Shown here one piece after another: positions 18,805 through 25,996 of a stretch of 64,000 nucleotides of DNA (positions are counted from its first letter, which is position 1; every line of letters starts with the position of its first letter). The notes under the pieces are model-generated. The model made no database searches. It saw nothing but the letters and a program-made list of their open reading frames with translations, and had not been told where the DNA came from. Origin of the DNA: Cohnella zeiphila. Its GTDB lineage: Bacteria > Bacillota > Bacilli > Paenibacillales > Paenibacillaceae. The stretch covers positions 1 through 64,000 of the forward strand of contig NZ_JACJVO010000020.1 in the NCBI RefSeq assembly GCF_014212055.1, read 5' to 3'. Made by a program: the position numbers and the translations under genes.

Positions 18805-18826
18805 CTTTTCCAAGGAGGTTCCCGAC

Positions 18827-19690
18827 ATGACGATCTTAAGGCGCGCCGCCGGCGCGATCCGCACCGCATTCCCGGGGGCGAAGGGCATGATCGGATTGGC
18901 GATTCTGCTGGCGTTCACGGCGATCGCGCTGCTGGGCTCGCTGCTGGCGCCGTATCCGAAAAACTACATCGAATTCGAGCCATGGTTGGCGCCTTCCATG
19001 CACCATTGGTTAGGCACGGACAGCTACGGGCAGGACGTGCTCAGCCAGATGATCTACGGCACGCGCACCTCGTTCTGGGTCGGCGTCATCGCGGGCCTCA
19101 TCACGACCGTCATCGGCGTGGCGGTCGGCATTATATCCGGCTTCAAAGGAGGCTGGGTCGAAGAGGCGCTGATGCGCGTGGTGGATCTTCTGCTCATCAT
19201 CCCGACGCTGGCGCTCATGATCATCCTCGCTTCTTTTCTGCCCTCCATGGGCGTAACGAGCACGATTCTGATCATCGGCTGCTTGAGCTGGCTGTATATG
19301 GCACGGAGCATCCGCAGCCAGACGATGGCCGAGCGGCAGAGCGGGTACGTGGAAGCCGCGCGGATGGTCGGCATGAAAGACACGGAAATCATGTTCCGCG
19401 AAATTCTGCCCAACATCGTTCCGGTCATTCTGGCCAACCTGGTGCTCGTCACGACGCAGGCGGTGCTGGCCGAGGCCGGGCTCAGCTTCCTCGGGCTCGG
19501 CGATCCGACGAACGTCAGCTGGGGCACCATCCTGGCGCTCGCCAACGCCAACAACGCCGTGCTGTTCCACGCCTGGTGGTGGATTCTGCCGCCGGGACTG
19601 GCGATCGCGCTGTTCTGCTTCGGCTTCATTCTGATCGGCAACGGCATTCTGGAGAAATACCGCGCCAACCGGGGGAACGCCGCACTCTGA
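18827..19690 (+). CDS. Opp/Dpp-type ABC permease C
   Basis: This 287-aa permease of the DppC/OppC family has the family segment HHWLGTDSYGQDVLSQMIYGTRTS (about 61-84, given here only as a landmark around LGTDSYGQD). It has five to six helices and the coupling loop ERQSGYVEAARMVGMKD. AAGGAGG precedes the ATG. The distance to the next gene is 168 bases and is filled by a structured direct repeat, an unusual break in an otherwise tight operon. Confidence 0.92.
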   Translation: MTILRRAAGAIRTAFPGAKGMIGLAILLAFTAIALLGSLLAPYPKNYIEFEPWLAPSMHHWLGTDSYGQDVLSQMIYGTRTSFWVGVIAGLITTVIGVAVGIISGFKGGWVEEALMRVVDLLLIIPTLALMIILASFLPSMGVTSTILIIGCLSWLYMARSIRSQTMAERQSGYVEAARMVGMKDTEIMFREILPNIVPVILANLVLVTTQAVLAEAGLSFLGLGDPTNVSWGTILALANANNAVLFHAWWWILPPGLAIALFCFGFILIGNGILEKYRANRGNAAL

Positions 19691-19694
19691 TATG

Positions 19695-19838
19695 CCCCCA
19701 AAAGTGAAGCTAAGCTTCGAAGCGAATTCCGATTACTTTTGGGGGAGCCCCCGAGAGAGACCCCCAAAAGTGACGCGAAGCTTCGAAGCGAATTCCGATT
19801 ACTTTTGGGGGAGCCCCCGAGAGAGACCCCAAAAGTGA
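19695..19838 (+). repeat. 66-bp direct repeat of inverted-arm hairpins between permease and ATPase genes
   Basis: Two near-identical units begin at 19695 and 19761 and a third left arm begins at 19827. Each unit is a 51-bp hairpin with perfect 11-bp arms (CCCCCAAAAGT and ACTTTTGGGGG), joined by a 15-bp linker AGCCCCCGAGAGAGA. The loop contains the palindrome GCTTCGAAGC or a one-base variant plus GAATTC. The last left arm ends only a few bases before the ATPase ribosome site. It could tune expression between the permeases and ATPases or be a dispersed repeat. Confidence 0.9.
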
Positions 19839-19858
19839 AGTGAAAAGGAGGGATCCCA

Positions 19859-20860
19859 TTGTCGGCATTGTTGGAAGTTCGCGAGCTGTCCGTCGAATAT
19901 CCGTCGGCCAGAGGAGTCGTCAAGGCGGTAGACCGGATCAGCTTTACGATCGGCCGGGGCGAGATTTTCGGCTTGGCCGGCGAGTCGGGCTGCGGCAAAT
20001 CGACGACGGCGTTCGGCATCTGCCGCCTGCTGCGCCCTCCCGCCCGGCTCGCGGGCGGAAGCGTGCGCCTTGATGGCGTCGAGCTGACCGCGCTGCCGGA
20101 GGACGAGTTCGACAAGCTGCGCTGGGCCAAGCTGTCGATCGTTCTGCAGAGCGCCATGAACAACCTGAATCCGGTCATGACGATCCGCAAGCAGCTGACC
20201 GACGCGATTCTGGCCCACGAGCCGGATGCGGCCTCCGCGGCCGACGCGCGGGCGGCAGAGCTGATGAAGCTGGTCGACCTTCCGGCCGACCGGCTGAACA
20301 GCTATCCGCACGAGCTGTCCGGCGGCATGCGCCAGCGCGTCGTCATCGCCATGGCGATGGCGTTGAAGCCGAGCCTTGTCATTATGGACGAACCGACGAC
20401 GGCGCTTGACGTCGTCGTGCAGCACGGCATTATCCGCAAAATGATGGAGCTGCAGAGAAGGTTCGGCTTTTCGATCCTGTTCATTACCCACGATCTGCCT
20501 TTGATGCTTCAGATGTGCGACCGGATCGGCATCATGTACGCGGGCAAGCTGGTCGAGACCGCGCCGGCTTCGCGAATTTTAAAAGAGCCGAAGCATCCGT
20601 ATACGCAGGGGCTGCTCGACTCGTTCCCCGCGCTGTCCGGGGAGAAGCGAAGGCTGACGGGCATTCCGGGCCATCCGCCCGATCTGATCCGTCCGCCTGC
20701 AGGCTGCCGCTTTCAGCCCCGTTGCCGCCGCGCGATGCCGCCGTGCCTGAGCGTGGAACCCGCGCTGCTGCCGGATCGCGACGGACTCGGGAAGGTCGCC
20801 TGCCATTTATACGGCGAGGAGGAGGGAGCCCGTGAGCAAGCCTCTGCTGCAAGCGAATGA
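19859..20860 (+). CDS. Opp/Dpp-type ABC ATPase D
   Basis: This 333-aa ATPase shows Walker A GESGCGKST (about 42-50), signature LSGGMRQR, Walker B LVIMDEPTTALD and H-loop FITHD. The C-terminal oligopeptide extension includes HPYTQGLLDSFP and the Cys-bearing GCRFQPRCRRAMPPC, where related ATPases carry an iron-sulfur cluster or metal site. The start is TTG with AAAAGGAGGG upstream. Its end overlaps the next gene by 29 bases. Confidence 0.92.
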   Translation: MSALLEVRELSVEYPSARGVVKAVDRISFTIGRGEIFGLAGESGCGKSTTAFGICRLLRPPARLAGGSVRLDGVELTALPEDEFDKLRWAKLSIVLQSAMNNLNPVMTIRKQLTDAILAHEPDAASAADARAAELMKLVDLPADRLNSYPHELSGGMRQRVVIAMAMALKPSLVIMDEPTTALDVVVQHGIIRKMMELQRRFGFSILFITHDLPLMLQMCDRIGIMYAGKLVETAPASRILKEPKHPYTQGLLDSFPALSGEKRRLTGIPGHPPDLIRPPAGCRFQPRCRRAMPPCLSVEPALLPDRDGLGKVACHLYGEEEGAREQASAASE

Positions 20861-21782
20861 ACTTAACAAAACGTTCGGTTCCCGCGGCTTGTTCCGCAAG
20901 ACGTCGTTTCAAGCCGTCCGGGACGTCAGCTTTACGCTGGAACAGGGCGAGGTGCTCGCGATCGTCGGGGAATCGGGCAGCGGCAAAAGCACGATCGCCC
21001 GCATGCTGACGCACCTGCTTCCCCCGACCGCGGGAAACGTCAGCTACAACGGGGAGTCGCTAAGAGATAACAAAGCGCTTCGGCGGTCGCTGCCGACGTT
21101 CGTGCAGATGATTTTCCAGGACCCGTTCGCGGCGCTCAACCCCCATCACACGATCGGCTACATTGTCGGCAGGCCGCTTCAGGTGCAGAAGCGCCGGAAG
21201 GGAGATCCTCGTCCGCGCGTGCTGGAGCTGCTGACCAAGGTCGGGCTGACGCCGGCCGAAGATTTTATCGACAAGTACCCGTACCAGTTGTCCGGCGGCC
21301 AGAAGCAGCGTGTCGTCATCGCCAAGGTGCTGGGGCTGTCCCCGAGCGTCATCGTCGCCGACGAACCGACGTCGATGCTGGATGTCTCGATCGGCGTCGA
21401 CATCATGAATCTGCTGCTCGATCTGCGGGAGCGGGAGCGGCTGTCGCTCATCCTGATCACGCACAATCTCGGCAGCGCGCGCTATATGGCGGACCGAATT
21501 CTGGTCATGTACGCGGGGCAGATCGTCGAGTCCGGACCGTCGGAGGAGCTGATCCGGGAGCCGCGGCATCCGTATACGAGGCTGCTGCTTCAGTCTTCTC
21601 CCGACCCTTGGCGGGAAGAGGCGGACGCGATGGAGGCCATCGAGCCTACCGGGCCGCCGCCGCAGACGGGCTGCAGCTTCCGGCTGCGCTGCCCGTTCGC
21701 ATCGGATCGATGCGCCGCGGAGTCGCCTGCGTTGAAGGAGCCGGAGACGGGGCGGTTCGTGCGCTGCCATCTGTTCGAATAG
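20832..21782 (+). CDS. Opp/Dpp-type ABC ATPase F
   Basis: This 316-aa ATPase has Walker A GESGSGKST, signature LSGGQKQR, Walker B VIVADEPTSMLD and H-loop LITHN. Its C-terminus (about 255-316) repeats the HPYTRLLLQSSPDP and Cys-rich CSFRLRCPFASDRC features of this family. It starts with GTG inside the end of the D subunit gene, with GAGGAGGGAG upstream. The D and F subunits should form the ATPase heterodimer. Confidence 0.92.
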   Translation: MSKPLLQANELNKTFGSRGLFRKTSFQAVRDVSFTLEQGEVLAIVGESGSGKSTIARMLTHLLPPTAGNVSYNGESLRDNKALRRSLPTFVQMIFQDPFAALNPHHTIGYIVGRPLQVQKRRKGDPRPRVLELLTKVGLTPAEDFIDKYPYQLSGGQKQRVVIAKVLGLSPSVIVADEPTSMLDVSIGVDIMNLLLDLRERERLSLILITHNLGSARYMADRILVMYAGQIVESGPSEELIREPRHPYTRLLLQSSPDPWREEADAMEAIEPTGPPPQTGCSFRLRCPFASDRCAAESPALKEPETGRFVRCHLFE

Positions 21783-21825
21783 AGAGCCGGCTGTCCGACT
21801 GCGAGGATGGGAAAGGAGACTTCCG

Positions 21826-21957
21826 ATGAAAGATGAACCTTATTTCGACGCTCCCGCTCGGCCTTTCGCGGAGGAGCGCCCGGAGCCGGCGAGACGGCTG
21901 GAAAAAGATTTGAGGCGGTGGTACTCTTCTTTAAGAGAGGAGGCTGCCAAAGCGTGA
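21826..21957 (+). CDS. Small 43-aa protein coupled to the sulfatase
   Basis: A 43-codon frame runs from ATG at 21826 (AAAGGAG eight bases upstream) to TGA at 21955-21957, which overlaps the sulfatase GTG in a GTGA junction. The product is strongly charged (many Glu, Arg, Asp and Lys, two Tyr, one Trp) with no membrane helix or signal peptide. The C-terminal half looks helical. No family was recognised. A good ribosome site and overlap with the next gene support translation. It may be a leader that couples sulfatase translation or a small partner protein. Confidence 0.5.
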   Translation: MKDEPYFDAPARPFAEERPEPARRLEKDLRRWYSSLREEAAKA

Positions 21958-23444
21958 AAGCCATTCTGCTAATGTTCGATTCGCTCAATCGGCACATGCT
22001 GCCGCCGTACGGCTGCGATTGGGTTCATGCGCCAAATTTCGCCCGTCTGGCGGAGCGAAGCGTCACTTTTGACAACAACTGGGTCGGCAGTATGCCTTGC
22101 ATGCCGGCCCGTCGGGATTTGCATACGGGGCGCTACAATTTTCTGCACCGAAGCTGGGGGCCGCTCGAGCCGTTCGACGATTCGCTTCCGGCGGTGCTTC
22201 GGCAAGCGGGCGTTTACTCGCATCTGACGAGCGATCACTATCATTACTGGGAGCCCGGCGGCGCCACGTATCACAGCCAGTACAATACGTGGGACTTCGT
22301 CCGCGGGCAGGAAGGCGATCCGTGGAAAGGGGAGGTCGGGGAGCCCGACATTCCGGAGCATGTCGGAAGCTTCGACGGCTTCCGCGGCGCCTTGTTCCGT
22401 CAGGATTGGATCAACCGCAAGCATATGGCGACCGAGGAGCTTCATCCGCAGCGGGAGACGTTCACCCGCGGAATCGAGTTCATGCGTGCCAACGCCGGGG
22501 AAGACCGGTGGCTGCTGCAGCTCGAAGCGTTCGATCCGCACGAGCCGTTTTTCTCGCCGGAGGCTTACAAGGAGCTGTACCCGCACGAATACAAAGGCCG
22601 CCACTTCGACTGGCCGCCTTACGCTCCGGTGCGGGAGACGCGGGAGGAAGCCGAGCACTGCAAGTACGAATACGCGGCGCTGCTCAGCATGTGCGACGCT
22701 TCGCTCGGCCGGGTGCTGGATACGATGGACGAGCTCGACCTGTGGAAGGACACGATGCTCATCGTGACGACCGATCACGGCTTCCTGCTCGGCGAGCACG
22801 ATTGGTGGGCGAAGAACGTCATGCCGTTCTACAACGAGATCGCGCGCACGCCGCTGTTCCAATGGGACCCGCGGAACCGCCGCCGGGGCGAGCGCTGCGG
22901 CCGGCTCACGCAATTCATCGATTTGGCGCCGACGCTGCTGGAGTTTTTCGGAGTCGAGACTCCCGCCGATATGCGGGGCATCCCGCTCCGGACGGCCGTC
23001 GAGGCCGAGGAGCCCGCGCGCGAAGCCGTGCTGTTCGGCATTCACGGCGCGCACGTCAACTGCACCGACGGCCGATACGTCTACATGCGGGCGCCGGTTC
23101 GCGCGGACAATACGCCGCTGTTCGACTATACGCTGATGCCGGCCCGCATGGCTTCCCTATTCAAGCCGGAAGAGCTGCGGCAGTTGGAGTTGGCGGAGCC
23201 TTTTCCGTTCACAAAAGGCGTTCGAACGCTAAAAATACCCGCAGCCCCGGCGGCTCACAACCCGGCGCACCGGTTCGGCACCTTGCTGTTCGATCTGGCG
23301 GCCGATCCCGGCCAGCTTCAGCCGCTTCAAGACGAAGCCGCCGAAGCCCGCATGCTCGGCCTCATGACCGATCTCATGCATCTCCATGACTCCCCGCCCG
23401 AACAGTTCGAGCGCTTGGGCATGAGGATTGAAGCAAAAGTTTAA
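21954..23444 (+). CDS. Sulfatase (alkaline-phosphatase superfamily, Cys-type)
   Basis: This 496-aa protein hydrolyses sulfate (or possibly phosphonate) esters. Near the N-terminus it has the metal-binding start LLMFDSLNRHM, and Cys49-Met-Pro-Ala-Arg53 followed by LHTG, which fits the C-x-P-x-R motif converted to formylglycine. The second metal site is TTDHGFLLGEHD. The start GTG at 21954 follows GAGGAGG and overlaps the 43-aa gene. There is no signal peptide, so it should act on imported substrates, consistent with its position after a complete Opp-type importer. No sulfatase-maturing enzyme gene is in the window. Confidence 0.85.
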   Translation: MKAILLMFDSLNRHMLPPYGCDWVHAPNFARLAERSVTFDNNWVGSMPCMPARRDLHTGRYNFLHRSWGPLEPFDDSLPAVLRQAGVYSHLTSDHYHYWEPGGATYHSQYNTWDFVRGQEGDPWKGEVGEPDIPEHVGSFDGFRGALFRQDWINRKHMATEELHPQRETFTRGIEFMRANAGEDRWLLQLEAFDPHEPFFSPEAYKELYPHEYKGRHFDWPPYAPVRETREEAEHCKYEYAALLSMCDASLGRVLDTMDELDLWKDTMLIVTTDHGFLLGEHDWWAKNVMPFYNEIARTPLFQWDPRNRRRGERCGRLTQFIDLAPTLLEFFGVETPADMRGIPLRTAVEAEEPAREAVLFGIHGAHVNCTDGRYVYMRAPVRADNTPLFDYTLMPARMASLFKPEELRQLELAEPFPFTKGVRTLKIPAAPAAHNPAHRFGTLLFDLAADPGQLQPLQDEAAEARMLGLMTDLMHLHDSPPEQFERLGMRIEAKV

Positions 23445-23456
23445 CGAATCGCCGAA

Positions 23457-23495
23457 TTAACATTCCGTTAACCCGAGTTTGACCGACTCCGAACA
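23457..23495 (+). promoter_or_regulatory. Pho-box-like repeat upstream of the phosphatase
   Basis: TTAACA (23457), TTAACC (23468), TTGACC (23479) and a degenerate CGAACA (23490) recur every 11 bp, separated by 5-bp spacers. This is the arrangement bound by PhoP in Bacillus (TT[ACT]A[AC]A-like hexamers, one helical turn apart). The repeats end 57 bases before the phosphatase start, so phosphate-starvation control is inferred. Confidence 0.5.
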
Positions 23496-23552
23496 CTCCT
23501 CCTCGAAAATAAGGACGTTAGCGTTAAAGAGACGGAACGAAGAGGAAGTTCG

Positions 23553-24695
23553 ATGAGTTGGAGAAGAACGGTCACGTTGGGTGCTGCGCTGCTGACGGTC
23601 GCATCCCCATTGGCGGGGACTGCCGCCGCGGCGGGCAAATCGGCGGTTCAGGCTACGGCGGCGACAGCCGTCCGGCAGGGAACGTTTACGGATGCCGGCG
23701 CAGAGCGGCTGGCCGACGGAAGGCTGGTGATTCGTTGGCATGCAAGCGCCGATCTCGGTCCGGCCAAGGTATACTGGAGCGCCGACCCCGAAGGCCATTG
23801 GCAGGAGCTGGCCCGCACGTATGCGAAGTACAACGGCTATGTCACGGCGGATCCGAACCCGGGCGGCCGCGTCTACTTCCTGATCAAGGGCGGCAACGGC
23901 GCTGCGGTCAAGACGGCCGAGCGCAAGCTTCCGCTCAAAGGCGCGACGAACTTCCGCGACCTTGGAGGCTACCGGACCGCGGACGGCAAGACGGTGAAGT
24001 GGGGCAAGCTGTTCCGTTCGGACGAACTGGCCGGACTGACTGCCGCCGACATCTCGTATTTGCAGAAAAGCGGGCTGAAAACGGACGTCGACTACCGTAC
24101 CGGCAGCGAAGTCAAGAGCAAGCCCGACCCGACGATCGCCGGCGTGAAATACGTGGCCGATCCGGTGTTCTCCGATTCCGATTCCGCCGGGGGCACGGAC
24201 CTGATCTCGTACTTGGCTTCCGGCCAGTTCGACAAGCTGGGCGAGCCCGGCGACGCGCTGATCGACGGCAACAAGAGCATGGTGGACAGCCCGTCGGCAT
24301 TCGGCAAGCTGTTCGACCTCATCCTTGACTCGAGCACGAACGCGCTCGTGCAGCACTGCACCGCCGGCAAAGACCGGACGGGCATCGGCTCGGCGCTCAT
24401 CCTGCTGGCGCTTGGCGTCCCGAAGGAGACGGTCGTGCAGGACTATCTGCTCAGCAACGTATACCGCGCGGAATACAACAAGGCGGCGGTGAACGCGATG
24501 GTATCGCAGTTCAAGCTGACCGATCCGAAAGCGATCGAGATCGTTCAGGCGCTGATGGACGTTCGCAAAGAGTACATCGAGGCGGCGTTCGACGAAATGG
24601 ACAGCAAATACGGCTCGATCCAAGGCTTCCTGGAGAAAGGCCTCGGCCTGACGGCAGCGGAGCAAGCGAAGCTGAAGCGGCTTTATCTGGAATAG
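23553..24695 (+). CDS. Secreted tyrosine-protein phosphatase (Y_phosphatase3/LipA-like)
   Basis: This 380-aa protein has a signal peptide (about 1-28, ending in AGTAAAA). An N-terminal beta-rich domain (about 40-125) precedes a tyrosine/dual-specificity phosphatase domain that starts at ATNFRDLGGYRTADGK. The catalytic P-loop is HCTAGKDRTG with Cys269 and Arg275 (the CX5R signature). The general acid candidates lie in the DPVFSDSDSAGGTD segment. Related enzymes include Listeria LipA and IphP-type phosphatases acting on phosphotyrosine and phosphoinositides. An upstream Pho-box-like repeat suggests use in phosphate scavenging. The ribosome site (AGAGGAAG) is modest. Confidence 0.88.
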   Translation: MSWRRTVTLGAALLTVASPLAGTAAAAGKSAVQATAATAVRQGTFTDAGAERLADGRLVIRWHASADLGPAKVYWSADPEGHWQELARTYAKYNGYVTADPNPGGRVYFLIKGGNGAAVKTAERKLPLKGATNFRDLGGYRTADGKTVKWGKLFRSDELAGLTAADISYLQKSGLKTDVDYRTGSEVKSKPDPTIAGVKYVADPVFSDSDSAGGTDLISYLASGQFDKLGEPGDALIDGNKSMVDSPSAFGKLFDLILDSSTNALVQHCTAGKDRTGIGSALILLALGVPKETVVQDYLLSNVYRAEYNKAAVNAMVSQFKLTDPKAIEIVQALMDVRKEYIEAAFDEMDSKYGSIQGFLEKGLGLTAAEQAKLKRLYLE

Positions 24696-24712
24696 ACCGA
24701 GCAGGCGATAGG

Positions 24713-24746
24713 AGGCAGTCCGCGAAACAGGCGGCTGTCTTTTTTT
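24713..24746 (+). terminator. Intrinsic terminator after the phosphatase gene
   Basis: AGGCAG-t-CCGC pairs with GCGG-CTGTCT (one bulged T, one G-T pair) around a GAAACAG loop and is followed by seven T residues. Confidence 0.7.
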
Positions 24747-24938
24747 GCGTATAGGCCGGTTGGGATCGTTTTAGGTGAAAAGTCGCAATTTTCTTCCGCT
24801 GAAATAAAGGAAAAGTCTTCTTTGCGTAGAATCATCCATTCATGCGGAATCATGGCGAATTTTGACAACGGATTCATTTGAAGTAATAGAGGGGCCAAAA
24901 AACAGAAAGAGTCGGCAAGAGGAACGGAGGAATTGCAG

Positions 24939-25628
24939 ATGGAGTCGAGGTTGAATTTGGAATTGAAAAAAGCCCGCCGCGGTTCGGTAGTGCTCAATTA
25001 TTTTTTGGTGGCGCTCTACCCGCTATCGCTCCTGCACTTGATTCAATTTTTGAAGTCAAACCGTCGGAACGATTATTTGCGAGGGCGCAGCTACGATATA
25101 TTGTCCGTTCATCTGGGCGGAATCGCCACGGCCGCGTTTATTGTGATGGGCTCGAGCGGCGACAGCAGAAACGGACTGGTTATGTTCTTCTCGTTTCTCT
25201 TTTTGACCGCGTTTCCGTTGCTGATCGTTTTTCGCATTTGCGGAACGGTCGCCCGGAAAAGACGAGTCGCGCAGCTCCAAGAATATTTCCGCTTGGTGAT
25301 GGGGCCGGATCAAATGAGATCTCCCGCGCAGATTGCCCGGGCAACCGGGCGCGATCCCATGCAAGTGCTGGGGGCGCTGGAATTTATGATGGGTGTCGGC
25401 GCTCTTCCCTTTATTCAATTGCAAGGGGAGAACGAAGGCAGAGAAGACGATAAGGTTGAGGTAAACGTAAAAGTCGAATTGAAATACAAGGATGATGGAG
25501 GAGAGACGGAAGGAGAGGGGAAATCCGTCCCCGTCGCGGTCAAATGCTCCGGGTGCGGGTATACGACGAAGGTGAACCGGAACGAATCGACGACCTGCCA
25601 ATACTGCGGATCTCCGATCGTTGCCTGA
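24939..25628 (+). CDS. Membrane protein with C-terminal zinc ribbon, function unknown
   Basis: This 229-aa protein was not recognised as a named family. It has three likely membrane helices (about 19-37, 58-72 and 80-100). A cytoplasmic region follows, containing a winged-helix-like segment (about 115-155, with RSPAQIARATGRDPMQVLGA), a charged Glu/Lys-rich stretch (about 160-200), and a C-terminal zinc ribbon CSGCGY...CQYCGSP. ATG at 24939 is eight bases from CGGAGG; a TTG at 24933 is too close. It stands alone between two terminators. The helix-plus-zinc-ribbon layout suggests a regulatory or scaffold role, but nothing more can be said. Confidence 0.65.
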   Translation: MESRLNLELKKARRGSVVLNYFLVALYPLSLLHLIQFLKSNRRNDYLRGRSYDILSVHLGGIATAAFIVMGSSGDSRNGLVMFFSFLFLTAFPLLIVFRICGTVARKRRVAQLQEYFRLVMGPDQMRSPAQIARATGRDPMQVLGALEFMMGVGALPFIQLQGENEGREDDKVEVNVKVELKYKDDGGETEGEGKSVPVAVKCSGCGYTTKVNRNESTTCQYCGSPIVA

Positions 25629-25651
25629 ATTCGGATTTAGACGCCATGCTG

Positions 25652-25688
25652 GAGACAACCATTGACCGATGGGTGTCTTCTTTTTTTT
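25652..25688 (+). terminator. Terminator after the zinc-ribbon gene
   Basis: GAGACA-ac-CAT pairs with ATG-gg-TGTCTT and is followed by CTTCTTTTTTTT. Confidence 0.65.
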
Positions 25689-25996
25689 GTTCCTCTTCCC
25701 GCTTTACTTCGAAATCCCGCTCGCTCAGGATGCGATCAACCGTCTGCTTTTTCGTCCTTAACTTCGAAATCCCCGACGCTCAGGAAGCGGCTCGCAAGGG
25801 ATCGATCGAGCGTGAATCTGCGATGCAGGATGGTTCCTTTTCAACAGATCGTCTTTGTCCGTCAGCTGCCTGAGGGAAAGGGATTTCGAACATAAGCGAA
25901 AAAAAGAGAGATGGCGGCAAGCGTGTCCCAAATATTGGAAAATCCTGCTCTCCCTGAACGAAAGGGATTTCGACGGAGTCCAGTCTGCCTCCCGCC
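25689..25996. repeat. Intergenic region with four copies of a TTCGAAATCCC element
   Basis: This convergent gap holds two direct copies (25708-25718, 25763-25773) and two inverted copies (25880-25890, 25964-25973) of TTCGAAATCCC, the last lacking one end base. Each copy is extended by about five variable bases and TCAGG. No gene with a ribosome site was seen. Inverted copies could pair with the direct ones in RNA. Confidence 0.75.
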
